Assembly (NCBI RefSeq): GCF_003711515.1
Contig: NW_021167093.1
Span: 236,643 to 300,642 of the forward strand
DNA length: 64,000 bases
Direction of reading: 5' to 3'
Source of the DNA: Sodiomyces alkalinus F11
Taxonomy: Eukaryota > Ascomycota > Sordariomycetes > Glomerellales > Plectosphaerellaceae
A program made the translations under genes and the position numbers. Positions 1 through 11,700 of this stretch are shown here, in pieces (the first letter of the stretch is position 1; every line of letters begins with the position of its first letter). Below the pieces are notes generated by a model. It was not told where the DNA came from. It did not search any database and saw only the letters and a program-made list of their open reading frames with translations.

Positions 1-497
1 AGTTTAAAGATATATTTTCGGAAAAAATAGTAAAGGAACCACCTCTATTAGAGAATATAGAATATTGTATTAAGCTATAAAAGGGGAAGGAGTCTTTATT
101 CCAGACCTTATACCCGCCATTATCTATATAGCTCGAGGAGCTAAAGAAATATATCACCGAAGGTATAACGAGCGGTCGTATTTAGAAATCAACTAGCCTA
201 ATAGGGTTATTAGTTCTATTTATACCGAAAAAGGATAATAGCCTTTACCTATATATTAACTATTATAGGCTAAACCCTATTACTATTAAGAACCGGTACC
301 TACTCCTACTAATTAGGGAATTACTATATCGCCTTTTAGGCGCCTAGTACTTCTCGAAGGTCGATATCTAAAATACCTATTATAGAATCCGGATTAAAAA
401 AAAGGACCGCTAAAAAACCGTATTTAGAACGCGGTATAGGTATTTTAAGTATACAGTTATACCGTTCGGGTTAATAAACGCGCCCGCGATATTTTAG
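1..497 (+). pseudogene. Gypsy retrotransposon reverse transcriptase fragment, RIP-degraded
   Basis: Reading the plus strand through stops gives the protease-RT linker and the first half of a Ty3/Gypsy reverse transcriptase. Visible landmarks are FIPKKDNSL, the INYYRLN-like block, YFSKVDI, FRTRYRYFKYTVIPFGL and NAPAIF. The stops are TAG/TAA at places where the family has Gln or Trp. The catalytic YxDD block is not reached, because the frame runs straight into Copia integrase sequence near base 498. The left end is cut by the window. No LTR of this element is visible. It is a dead fragment; family assignment is from conserved RT blocks read by eye. Confidence 0.8.
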
Positions 498-1454
498 GTA
501 TACGGCTATAAGGCGTATGCGATAATAAAGGACGCCTAAAAGGGCGCTAATAAGCTACTAAATCGTATCGCTCCTTATGCATATATCGGCTACCTTATCG
601 GCTACGATTCCACTAATATTATCTGTATCTAGGTGCTAGGCCGGCGCCGTAACCGCGTTATTCGCACGCGCGATATAGATTTCGACGAATATACCTTTTT
701 TAACGGCGATATTATCGCCTTTAAGGATAACCTCCGTTAACTAATAAAGGAGTAATTAGAAGACCTAATTAGTTAGATTAAATAAGAGAGGGATAGAGAG
801 TCACGGCCGTTTATAGATGTATAAGCTAAGGACCCCCTCCCTTTATATAACTGCTTATTTTAAGCTTAAAATGCCCCTACCCTTGCTAGGGGTGATTTCC
901 CCCGGATCCCCTTCCTCGATAGCGTTACTATTAAGGTTATAGTCCGTAATACCTGTCTGTAAGGGGGTAGAGGAGGCTATCTTAAGTCTAGATACATAAG
1001 ATTTAGGTTATGAATAGTATATTTTAGCGGGTATAGCGCCTAATTACCGTCTATAGCTACCTAGTCCACTACTTCCCTCTTTACTAGTAACCCCGCTATC
1101 GGTTACAGCGCTAATAGTAGCCGTTATATTAGGAAATCGTGATACCCCTGCGGTTATAGCCGTAGGGTTCTAGGATACCGGAATATAGTGCTACGATACC
1201 CGTATAGATACTGCTATAAAGCTCCTATTAAATAAAGGAGCGCGACTAATTTAGTAAGGAGATAGTAGACAAAGAAACGATTAGATAGCCGTGTTTAACG
1301 CTAGCCGCTATACCCTAAATATACGCACCTTAGATAGGACTCCGCTAAATAAATTACAGTTAAAAACGACTACTCCTATACCTCTATAGCGGCGTTTATT
1401 ACTATTACTCGAATCCAAGGCCTTAATAGCTGCCTCGGGAAATATAACCCCGGC
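498..1454 (+). mobile_element. Copia-A, left part (end of integrase and linker)
   Basis: The frame opens with the post-integrase block typical of Ty1/Copia: GYKAYAI, then YIGYLIGYDSTNI, then RVIRTRDIDFDEY (about 500-700). A Pro/Thr/Ala-rich linker follows. The same blocks occur on the opposite strand at about 50460-50620 in the complete Copia of 47855-53341, so the two are related copies. The linker stops at 1454, where LTR element B is inserted, and resumes at 6806-6811. The bases CCGGC lie on both sides of that insertion. Multiple TAG/TAA stops show RIP. The 5' LTR, gag and protease are not in the window. Confidence 0.8.
1450..1454. repeat. Target-site duplication of element B, left
   Basis: CCGGC immediately precedes the left LTR and recurs at 6806-6810 directly after the right LTR. 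It lies inside the Copia-A linker. Confidence 0.8.
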
Positions 1455-1785
1455 TAATACGCCCCGGCGCATTATAGATACTAGATAAGGCACGGGAACC
1501 TTATTCTACGGTGGTCCACCGTTATAACCGTGTTCCATGGCGGTCTACCGTTAGAACCGTATTCCACGGCGGTCCACCGTTAGAACTTGGGTCCACGGTT
1601 ACTAAGCCGAACTATCCCCGGGGTTCCCTTATAGATATATTAGTTCGGGGCTTCGCCTCTTAGTTTAAAGAAGATATCTTTATTATACCTTATATTTTAT
1701 AGTAAAGGTTACCCCTTAAGAAAAGCCTGGCTTATAAGTCCTAAAGTATTAGCTAGCTAGGGATATACCTGGTTAGGGTATATTA
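1455..1785. repeat. Left LTR of element B (331 bp)
   Basis: It starts TAATACGCCCCGG and ends GGGTATATTA, matching 6388-6805 throughout except for copy number of an internal 29-bp repeat. That repeat (about 1503-1590) has roughly three units around a core GG(T/C)GGTC(C/T)ACCGTTA. The right LTR has three more units, which accounts exactly for the 87-bp length difference. Confidence 0.85.
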
Positions 1786-1833
1786 AATAGTAATAACTAA
1801 GCTTTTAGATAAGGTTTATATACCGCCGCCTAG

Positions 1834-1993
1834 CGCGAACTACGTATACTAAGACTAAATAGGTATATAGTATACTAGTAGTCACGAACTACGTATACTA
1901 AGACTAAATAGATATATAGTTTACTAGCGAACGCTAGTATACTAGGCGTAGCCGCCCTTAAAAGCGCGAACTTCGTGTGCTAAGACTAAATAA
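1834..1993. repeat. Short direct repeats inside element B
   Basis: A unit of about 28 bp around CTACGTATACTAAGACTAAAT occurs at about 1834 and 1884, and as a less mutated variant at about 1964. It lies just inside the left LTR. It may be part of the 5' untranslated region; no function is evident. Confidence 0.6.
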
Positions 1994-2068
1994 ATATAAG
2001 GCGCGTTAGGCGAAAACGTCTCCCCTTTAATAGGTTTAGGCGTAAAGTAATTAAGGGAACTACTATTA

Positions 2069-2670
2069 AGCGTAGGAATAACGACTATACTAACCTATAT
2101 TAGCCGTAGAACCCGAGCTTTAATACCGCGATAACCTTCCTAATAATCGCTAATCGGTATAGGGTATCGATTTTACTAATCTATACTAATGCTAACTATT
2201 CTTAACGATCGTAAAGGGTATAGGATAGCGCCTATACTATCCTATATACCAGCGTCCTCCGTAGAACCAGAGTTCCGAAAGAATCATAGGGCGTACTAAC
2301 CTCCCCCTCCCCCTTTTCCACCGTAGTACCGAGCTACTTAATAATTCCCCCCCCTTTCTCTTCTCCGTGGAGTATACTAAGGAATCCATAGTCGCTAGCT
2401 AAGCGTAGGAATAACGCCTATACTAACCTATACTAGCATCTATTATAGATCCCTAGCTTTAATATAATACTAATCTTCCTAATAATTGCTAGCGATAACT
2501 ATTCTAATACTCGCTAAGGGCGTAGGATAGCGATTATACTATTCTATATACTAGCGTCCTCTATAAACCCGAGCTCCGGTAAAAAAACCACGGGGCGTAC
2601 TAATAATCCCCCCGCTTTTACTATAGTACTAAGCCACTTAATAATCTCCCCCCCCCCCTTTTTTACAGTA
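2069..2670. repeat. Tandem duplication of about 330 bp inside element B
   Basis: A block beginning GCGTAGGAATAACG at about 2070 recurs at about 2403. Both copies keep the order CTAACCTATA, CTTCCTAATAAT, GGATAGCG and GGGCGTACTAA. The second copy is cut by the N run. The copies differ mainly at C/T and G/A positions, as expected after RIP. Confidence 0.7.
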
Positions 2671-2680
2671 NNNNNNNNNN
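2671..2680. other. Assembly gap (10 N)
   Basis: Ten N bases sit between a C-run/T-run before the gap and a T-run/C-run after it. The true length between these homopolymers is unknown, so distances across it within element B are approximate. Confidence 0.99.
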
Positions 2681-4254
2681 CTTTTTTTTCCCCCTTTTCC
2701 CGCGGAGTATAAGGGGAGTTAGCCTCCCCTTACCGTAATCTTCCCTTTACCCGTACTTCGCGGAGAATATTTTCCTCCTAGCACGGCTCGCCTTTATCCG
2801 ACTAGCTAAATATACTAAGAATATCCGAGGCTAATAGCGTAATAACGCTAAGAGGAAAAGCGTGGAATTAGTATCTATATAAGAGACTATATATCCTAAG
2901 CCTTAGGGGGTATATCCTAGCTTTTATCGGATTTACCCGAGGCCCTTTAGTTATCCTCCTTATTAGAGGGAGAGCTTCCCCTTATTCTATTAGCCTGTAT
3001 CGGGTTTACCTAAAATTCCCTCGGCTTTCCTCCTTATTAAAGGGAGGGCTTCCCTATAGTAGACTCGCCTTAGACTATAACCGATAAGTTTACTAAGACC
3101 ACCCTTATCTATAGGCTATAGTATATATACTGCCGTGTCCGATATTCCCGACTAGGACCCTAAGCTCCTTTTAGGCTTTTAAATACCGTGGAAGGCTATA
3201 GTATCCCCGGATAGCTAGATAGTAGAGATCTTTACTCGCCTTATTACCGACTAAGGATCCGAATACGGACCTATTCCCCGGGCGAATATCGTGGTTTATT
3301 ATTAATTCCTCACGTCCGCCTATAGTACCCCGCTATATTATTACTCTATATTATAGTTTACTATCTCCCCCTAATATATCTCCGTCGTTTTATAATATAT
3401 ACTCCTTTCCTCTTATTTCCCTTCTCTCCCTTTCCGTTCTATTACCCTCGCTATTCGCTCCCTATCGTTACTTAGCGGTTCGCTTCTTTCTTTTCCCTTT
3501 TTTCTTATCCGTTATAAATACTATTACCGCTAAAGGACGCCCACGGGATATAGGGCTTATATCGCCCGGGGCAGATATTTAGGGATATTAGTTTGTAGAG
3601 TATCTATATTTCCACGGTAATCTACTATTAGAATACTAGTTTATGGATTACCCGTAGTTTTAGGGTAGTCTACTATTAGAACTATTAGATATATAGACTA
3701 TCGGTAAAATACGGACGGGCATTATATCGTCACGTAATTATAGGGGAGCCGTATAAAAGGCGTTAAATAATTATTATAAAGTATTAAAAAAGTAAACGCC
3801 TAAATACCCGCGAATAATAGCGGATATATATTAAAGAAGACGGAGGCGCTAAAAGCCGTTATTCTAGGCGACGGCTACATAACTCTAAATAGTAGTAGAT
3901 AACCCAGAATAGCGGTGGATATCTAACGAATACTATAGTAACCTATAAAGCGGTTAGGAGGTATAAAATAAGCCGTGTTACCCGGAGTATAGAGGAGGAA
4001 GGATTAGAAATATATACTTATAATCGGACTATCTAATCTCTTCGCCGTAGTTACTATAGCGCTCTATAAGAATATAAAATAATAACTAAATACGCTTACA
4101 AAGCCCCGCTATTACTATATTACTCTAACCTCCCCAAGTTTTCGTATTATATCGCTTTTCCTCTAATTCACTATACCTTCTCTTATAATATCCGTATTAT
4201 AATAATCTCTACTCTATAATTAGTTTTAGTAATAAGCCGCCGTATCTCCGTAAC

Positions 4255-5940
4255 GCTATATCGTCCCCGCCGAATATAACGTAGTTCGCCGCGCTAGAAC
4301 TAGCCGGTAACTAGAAGTCTAAGGATAATATTTTCTAGGAGCGGTTTAAGAGCGTAATCCGCGGTTAGCGCTATAGTATAAACCTCGGCGTTAACGGGTA
4401 CTTCTAAGGCCTATAACTATACGGGGACGAGGAGAAGCTTATTAATATACTCCCTACTATCAGTAATAAGTTTAACTAGTAATACTAGGATAACCCTACT
4501 TAAATCGAGTAAATATATACTAACGTTATCTAACTAGGTTATAATAACCCGCGGACCCGCGGGCTAAAACGAATGATTTATATACTACCGTCTTACCCTT
4601 ATATCTCCCGGCCGATTATTAAGGAAACCGCGCGTATACTAGCCCGCCGGTATCCCTAGCCGCGCTAGTTAATCACCGCTAACGCTAAGGTCGCCGGTTA
4701 GGCGCGACCCGACTAAATATTCGACGAGTATATTATCCTACTAGCGCCCCGCTAAAATACCGCCGGGTAATTCGCTAATACCGCCCCCTAAACGCCTATC
4801 TAGCGCTATCGCCGTTTAGCATATATTACTATTAACGGCTCCTTAATACCCCTAAGTATACAGATATACGGGATATTTACCGCCTCCGTAGAAGCTATCG
4901 CCTCCCATGGTACCTCTAACACTATTACTATTCCGCTACCCGCTTTATAGCCTACTCCGCTAATAATAGAGACGGTCGACCTTACTACTAGTAACGCCCC
5001 GGATTCGGCCCCCTATACCGATACTATATTCGCCGCTAAGCTTTTAGAGGAATTAAAGGAGTATATAACCGAGTACCGTACTATCTTCTATAATATAGCG
5101 TCCTTTAATAAAGGAGATATTAATAGGCGGGAATTCCTCCGCCTTATAGCGATAGCCGCCGATAACGCTAACCGCCGTGCCGGTGATATCTACCTATTTC
5201 TTATACGCGAACGCTATAACGCTTAGTCTAAGCCGTTATTTATAGAGTAATTTATCGAAAATATCGCCGTAGGATTTTATTCCGCCCGTGCTAAGCGTAG
5301 GGCGGAGGATAATAACGGCGCCCTAGCTCCTAAACGCGTCGCTACCACGTCCGGCAAACTTAAGGTCTAGTAAGACCTCGCTCGTAATATCGCCCCCTAA
5401 GTCCGTATTAATACCGCGTGGTTATAGTTATAGGATCTAGACCTTAATAGTAGCTAAAAGATTACCCTACTAGGATAGCGGGGCTACGCCGTTAATATAC
5501 CGGCGTAATAGCCGGTTTCGCTAAATAGTAAATTAAGGACTATATCTTTAAGGATCCTACTTAAAGCGTAGCTAATTAGTAACTCCTTATTAAGCTATAG
5601 CGCCTTCGGGTATTTATCTAACTCGCCCCTATAAATCACGATAGTATTAACCTATCCGCCGGTCGCCGTGAAAGGCTTATAGACCGCTTAGTCGATAACC
5701 GCGAACTAGCCGAAAATATCGTAAAGTATTATGCCGTCCTCTACTAATACTTTGACTAGTATAAGGAACACAGTCTTCTCGCGGTATACGATATCTCCGT
5801 TAATTTATTAACGGAATAGCGGGAAATATTATCGCTAGAGCGCGCTACTACTATTGTCGGTATTAATATACCTAACCTCGGCCTGCCTTACTTATTACCT
5901 ATAGATATAGATAGTAACTAAGACATGGTAGACGTGATAG
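4255..5940 (+). pseudogene. Degraded ORF of unknown function in element B
   Basis: One plus-strand frame of roughly 550 codons is interrupted only by TAG/TAA where Gln or Trp would be expected. Its composition is protein-like: it contains LLEELKEYITEYRTIFYN, a stretch rich in Arg/Ala around about 5100-5330, and a C-terminal hydrophobic run. I do not recognise the family. A gag-like structural protein is the default guess because the element has LTRs and nothing else coding. No zinc knuckle, protease DSG/DTG, RT YxDD or integrase D-D-E block was found. Start and end are approximate. Confidence 0.45.
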
Positions 5941-6387
5941 AATAAGCCGGAGACACGTAGGATTCGCGCTAGATACCCCGGGGTCTTTATAGTATAGTTT
6001 ATTTTCTTTTATTCTTTATTTTTCGGTTTCCCTTATTATAGTCCTGTATATTTCTTTTTTCTTTCTATATACTCTTACCTACCTATCCGGGACTATAGGA
6101 GGTAGTCGATAGCCTTATCGCTATCCTACCGTTATAGAAAACGGTAGTAGTTTGTATTATTTCTCTCGCTCTATTCGGTTATAGGTAGCGCCGCTATAAG
6201 TAGTAATAATAGCGGTCGCCGCTAAGGCGCCGCGCCTCGCTAACGCGAAGTAATTTTCCTTTATTCTCCTCTAACTCTGTTATCGGGATATCTACTATAA
6301 GTCCACGTCCTAAGTAAAACGCACCGTGTTTTACGGCTATACGGCGGGGAAGCCTATACGATATAGGGCTTTATAGCCCGGGGTATA

Positions 6388-6805
6388 TAATACGCCCCGG
6401 CATACTATAAATACTAGATAAGGTATAGGAACCTTATTCTATGGTAGTCTACTATTAGAACCGTATTCTATAGCGGTTTGCTATTAGAACCGTGTTCTAC
6501 GGTGGTCTATTATTAGAACTATATTCCACGGCGGTCCACTATTAAAACTGTATTCTATAGCGGTTTACTATTAGAACCGTATTCCACGGCGGTCTACTAT
6601 TAGAACTAGTGTCCACGGTTACTAAGCCGAATTATCCCCGGGGTTCCCCCGTAGATATATTAGTTCGGGGCTTCGCCCCTTAGTTTAGAGAAGATATCTT
6701 TATTACACCTTATATTTTATAGTAAAGGTTACCACTCGAGAAAAGCCTGGCTTATAGGTCCTAGAGTACTGGCTGGCCAGGAATATGCCTGGTCAGGGTA
6801 TATCA
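6388..6805. repeat. Right LTR of element B (418 bp), with expanded 29-bp minisatellite
   Basis: It matches the left LTR from TAATACGCCCCGG to GGGTATATCA. About six 29-bp units at 6420-6605, with core (C/T)GGTCTACTATTAGAACCG, replace the three in the left copy. It is followed directly by the target duplication CCGGC. Confidence 0.85.
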
Positions 6806-8519
6806 CCGGCGATAGCCTCGGGAAGCACGACTCCGGCGGTAGCCTCGGGAAGCAAAGCCCCGGCGGCCTCGGCTATAAAGATCTATCGTAAAGACCTCCC
6901 TCCTCCTCCGGAAAGCCCTCGCGATATACTATTATACCCTTATAGCCACCTATTCCGATAGATATAAGAAGGCCACCCATAGAGCCACGAGGATATAAGA
7001 TTATAGATACGGGTGTCGGCGTCCGTAGTAGATAGAAACCAGATTCTTAATTCGATATAGGTGATGATATATAAATTCGATAAGTATAGGTTTCTATATA
7101 AATATAAGGTAAGGTTTATAGTGCGAGGAGATTAGTAGTATTAATTCTCTCTCGAGGAGACGTATATAATAACGCTAGCCAGACAGTTATTCCGTGCGTT
7201 AATAGCTATCCCAGCCCGTTTTAACCTTACACTATTATAATTCGACGTTATAAACGCGTTTATATACACGCCCCTCCCCTACGATATTTTCATATACCCG
7301 CTACTAGGCTTTCTAGCCCCTAGGAGTCGTTTACAACTGAAAAAGGCGTCATATAGACTTAAGGAGTCCCTACTACTTTAGTAAAAGCCCTTTTCGGCTA
7401 TTCTTTTAGCGGACGGTTTCTAGATAATACCATAGAAACCGTGTTATTGCCTACGCCACGGTTTAATCCTATTCTTCTACGTTAACGATATCGTTATTAC
7501 TTACAAGCAACAATATAAGACGTAGATAAAGCAGGCTGTTAATAACCTATAACGCTACTATAACCTATAAAGTAGCGCTCCTCTATAGTGGTTCCTTAGT
7601 AATAGGTTATTTATGACCGCGTCGCCCGTAAGATCTGTCTATTATAACGCGACTATGTCATAAAATTAGAACGCCTCTTAAAGCCGAATAATAGCAACCA
7701 TAGCAGTAATTATCGCCTAACACACCTAATTAAAATCGCAGAGCTACTACTCTATTTATAGACCTTAACTAATATTAAAAGCTATTAACGGAAGATAGGA
7801 TCTATACTATACGTAGTGGTGATATCGCGGCCTAATGTCCCGTTTATAGTATCTAGGCTATATCGATTTATCGTTAATCCAGGGCCTATATACTACGAGG
7901 CCGCCGATTATCAAATCCTTTATCTAATTAATAGCTAATCGTTTATATTAGAACTTGGGGGTGGCGATACTATCGAAATCTATACTAACGCCTTATTTAC
8001 CGATAATACCCTTAATCGAAAGAGTAGTTAGGCGTACGTAATATGCTTATTTAGCGGTATAATCGCGTAGCATGCTAATAAGCATGATACGGTTATAACG
8101 TTAATAACGGAAGCGGAGCTATTAGCATTAGTATACGATGTAAAAGACGGTATCTTTATATAACGCCTATTACTTAGTATAGGACTGGAATTTAATAATC
8201 CGAAATTAAGGATCCTATGCGATAATAACTAAACGATTCGATTAGTTAATTAAGAGATTAGCACGTTAACCACGCGCCTTCGCCACGTCGATATCCATGG
8301 CCACTAGGCGTTATACGGCGAGAAATTCAAGATATTTAGATCCTAGGTAGGCGTGAAAGATATACGGGAACGGTTATAGCAGAAATAGCTAAAGAAAGTC
8401 CGGATAGAATATTTAGAGGCCCTAGAGGATGAATTTAAGGGCGGCTATAGCGAATAGATTATATAACTGGATTATCTACTTATTGCGAATAGCTTTGATC
8501 GCCTAACTAACGTTTAGGG

Positions 8520-8532
8520 CGATTAGGGGGTG
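8520..8532 (+). promoter_or_regulatory. Polypurine tract-like sequence before Copia-A 3' LTR
   Basis: CGATTAGGGGGTG directly precedes the LTR. The complete relative on the minus strand has the same position filled by GATTAGGGAGTG next to its 3' LTR (48058-48069). Confidence 0.5.
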
Positions 8533-8734
8533 TGGCAAATAGACCACCGTCTTCTTAATTACGTAATAGACAGGATTACTAAGATTATAATCCGGGTGGA
8601 CACCTGCAGATTCTTCACCACTAATATTACGGTAGCAGGAATTCTCTGACGGTCGGATATAGTTATAATATATATAACTGACTTAGTTAATTTTGACCGT
8701 TTTTATGACGATGTTGACTACGCTTTATTTGATA
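8533..8734 (+). repeat. Copia-A 3' LTR (202 bp)
   Basis: It aligns over its whole length with the reverse complement of 47855-48057. Shared blocks include ATTACGTAATAGAC, ATAATCCGGGTGGACAC, CTGACGGTC, TTAATTTTGACC and GACTACGCTTTAT. It begins TGGCAAATAGAC and ends TTTGATA (CTGACA before RIP). It abuts the broken end of Copia-C. Confidence 0.75.
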
Positions 8735-11700
8735 TATAACGCCCTGCGTAGGCGTTACGTTCCTCTTCTAGGTGCCCTTTATAATAGCTTTAAAAGAGCC
8801 TCGAGCTCCTTATCGCTCTTAGTGCCCTTTACTACTTAAAGTAACGACTACCCAGGTGGATTCTTAACGGAGATTTCCTCGTTAAGGGTGGCGTTACTAA
8901 ACGCGTTAATAGTATTAATCTAACGGGTCTCTAGGTTAAAATAGGCTGTAATAGCTATTAACGACCTAAAGGTCCTTCTAGTAAGGGTGGAGACGTCGGC
9001 GTTAAGGTGGTTTTAGGGCTATTAATCCCTATAAACGTATAGGCATGCCTTGAAATTATTAACGTATGCTAAGAGATCGACCTTATATTTAAAAACCTAT
9101 TTCAGATTAAGGGCACGTTAATTACTAGTATCGAGCACTTTAGCTGCGTTAAAGGTGCCTATTAACCCGAGTATTCCTACTTCTTATCCCGCTACACGAA
9201 TTCATTCCAGTTTATTAGGGCTCTTAAGCATCTACGAATAATTAGCAGGTTTTTTAGGTATCTCGCGACGTAGTAGGGGCCTTTTCGGTATCTTAAAGGT
9301 ATTATTATAGTAGGAGACGTAATCGTCGTATTTAGAGGGAGGTTAACGGTTCTATATAGGTCTCCTTATAAAGGGAGGCGTTAGGGTTAACGATAAAGCA
9401 GAAATAGTAGTAGTAGTAGTAGTGGGATTAGACTTAGCTGCTTATAGAATAGTGGATTAAGAAATAGTGGTAGTGGTTAATTTCTCTTTGAGAACCGATT
9501 GGTTAGGAGATAATAATCCTATCCCAACGGCATTATCTGTGGAGGTATCTTCGGTGGCCTCACCCATAGCCTTAGTAAAGGTATCTCTAGTATCTATAGG
9601 TGCTTATAGCGGCGATAGAGGTGTAAAAACGGGCGTTATTTTTGAAGGGGAGGTTATTAAAAAGGGCAAAATTAATGCCATTATTAAAGAGGAGGGTAAA
9701 ATAGCAGTTAAAGAGAGAAAATCAACGGCAGGCATAATAGTGCCCGCCGCGGCCATAGTAGCCGTTCCACGTAATGCCTCTTAGTTAGCAGGCTGTTAGC
9801 TTTCGGAGGCGTTTTTGGTAGTTTTTGCGTTAGTGGTGGTTTTTCATTCTACACCACTACCGCCGGCCACCACCCCCCTAGATCTCGACGATTAAGGTTG
9901 TTATTGTTAACGCTGTTGTTAACGTTGCCTTTCCTCTTACAAAGCCTCTATTATGGAGTTCTGTTCCGGCACCACAGGTGTACCGAAATCGACGATATTC
10001 GTTATAACACTAAAAGAATCGTGAACGCTTTATGCCAACAGCAGATTAAGCTTTTTAAATAGCTCCATAGCAATAGGCACGTTAGGCTCCTTCTCTCTGT
10101 TTTTATAAAGGACTAACTCGTCGACAATAACGTCCCTCGTTCGCAGGATTCTATCCCCTCATTAAGCAATTAAAATCCGAAAAGTATGAGTGCTTTTATA
10201 GTCTATTAAATAACCGATATATGCTCTTAGCACTAGCTTCTCGTTCTTACGATAACCTCGCAGATAGGCAGCAGTTAACTCGTACGCCTTATACCTATAC
10301 CTCTTTAGGTAGCTAGTTAAGGGATTAGTGGTTCTAGCTATAAGGCTAGTAATACTCTCTTGTTATAGCCACGCGTTTAACGCTCCCTCGGGGGTTTACT
10401 AATCTAGATCCCTGCGTAGAATCCGGTTATACAGGTATATAGCTACTATAATAATCTCTAGCTATAAATCCTACTAGAAGCCTAATATCTCTACTAATAC
10501 CCTCGTGATAGCGAAGATAATACCCTTAAACCGTTCGGCCCGAGGGTTCTACTACGGCGTGTATAGCGAAGATCTCTTTAATAGGATACTATAATCCAAA
10601 GACTAAGTATCTAGCTTCTTTTATAGCGCCCTCTTATTATCGAGTCTGATTATAGCAATATGTAACTTATACTACGTCTATAAAAAGAGTTCGAAATTAG
10701 CTATTGTAGATAGTATACTTTTATACCCTGGTATCGTTCTAGTAATATTTCTATACGTGTAGTGATCGTGGAATAGAGTAATAGTATAATCGACGTTAGC
10801 GGCAGGATCTATAAAAAACAAATCCACGTTAATCCTCTAAAAAGGCCTTATTAGCTTATAGGTAGGTAGTTATCGCGATACTATTCTTTTTGTCTTACTA
10901 ATAGCGTAAGCTTTGCAGTTAACTACTAGAGGTCCTTTTCCGGATACCACTCCGCTAATATATCTCTTATTTAGCTACGCTAGCGACTACAAGTTCGTAT
11001 ACCCTAGTCTTTCATGCTAGAAGCGGGCGTTAGCCATGCTAGTAGTCTTTAGATCTCTCGTGCTATGAAAATAGCTTTGCTATTACTGCTATAAGCACTA
11101 TAGCGTGCCCTTAGTTAGCTTAAGGGTATATTAGCCGTTTATCTTAGTTAATAGTAGGCAGGTTTATCGGTCTATTACTAAGATATCTCTGTCTATTATA
11201 ACAATAGCCTTCTTATCCTTCTATAACCTATATATAGCTAGTAATATTGTAAGGTATCTATTCATAAGTACCACGTTCTTTAGCATAAGGGTATAAGGAC
11301 GACCTTTTATATCTATAACCTCGAGATATAGCGTACCGTATCCCTCTCCTAGATTGGAGGCGCCACTACCTATCTAAAATCTGATAATACTAGTAGCAGG
11401 CTAGAAGTCCTCGAGTAGGTGGCGTTGATTACTTATATACCGTGGAGACCCCGAATCGATTAGAAACTAACTGAAAAGATCACTGCTACCCACTTATTTA
11501 GTCTATATGAGTAAGTAAATCGACGAAGATCTAATTAAAGAGGTATTTAAAGCCACCTCTTCTCCCACAAAATTAGAGGCAAAATATATATCGTAAGAGC
11601 TATTATTAGAACCCTCTTCTTGATTATTAACGAAATTAGATACTTTCTTAGACTAATATTTCTCTTATAACTTAGCTTTTACCTTTTTTACTTTCTTTTT

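Larger units (their letters stand above)
1455..6805. mobile_element. LTR element B, apparently non-autonomous, inserted in Copia-A
   Basis: Two direct repeats (1455-1785 and 6388-6805) bound a 5.35-kb unit. It is flanked by a perfect 5-bp duplication CCGGC (1450-1454 and 6806-6810). The left LTR starts TA (TG after RIP) and the right one ends in CA. Reading all frames I found no reverse transcriptase, RNase H or integrase blocks. The only coding-like stretch is a long degraded frame of unknown function at about 4255-5940. The first 2 kb of the interior is repeat-rich and includes a run of 10 N. This fits a large non-autonomous LTR element that relied on proteins from elsewhere. Transcription direction is taken as plus from the degraded frame only. 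Confidence 0.85.
6811..8734 (+). mobile_element. Copia-A, right part (linker, RT, RNase H, 3' LTR)
   Basis: After the interrupted linker the plus strand shows Copia reverse transcriptase at about 7080-7560: KARFIVRGD, then ITTLARQLFRALIAIPARF, then FDVINAFIYTPLP, then FFYVND. RNase H/C-terminal blocks follow at about 7900-8340, with a recognisable HVDIHGH. The catalytic motif reads YVND instead of YVDD, a G-to-A change of RIP type. Many TAG/TAA stops break the frame. The element ends in a 202-bp LTR related to the LTRs of the complete copy at 47855-53341. Confidence 0.85.

Noticed and set aside
9406..9424. Short AGT trinucleotide repeat, and a similar one at 37715-37736
   Set aside because: Simple repeats within element coding or linker sequence; they do not form an array with spacers, so not CRISPR-like.
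9467..9784. 105-codon open frame on the plus strand
   Set aside because: The minus strand here is the Copia-C linker between integrase and RT, open in the frame that leads into RT, and it is relatively RIP-poor. The plus frame is its shadow.
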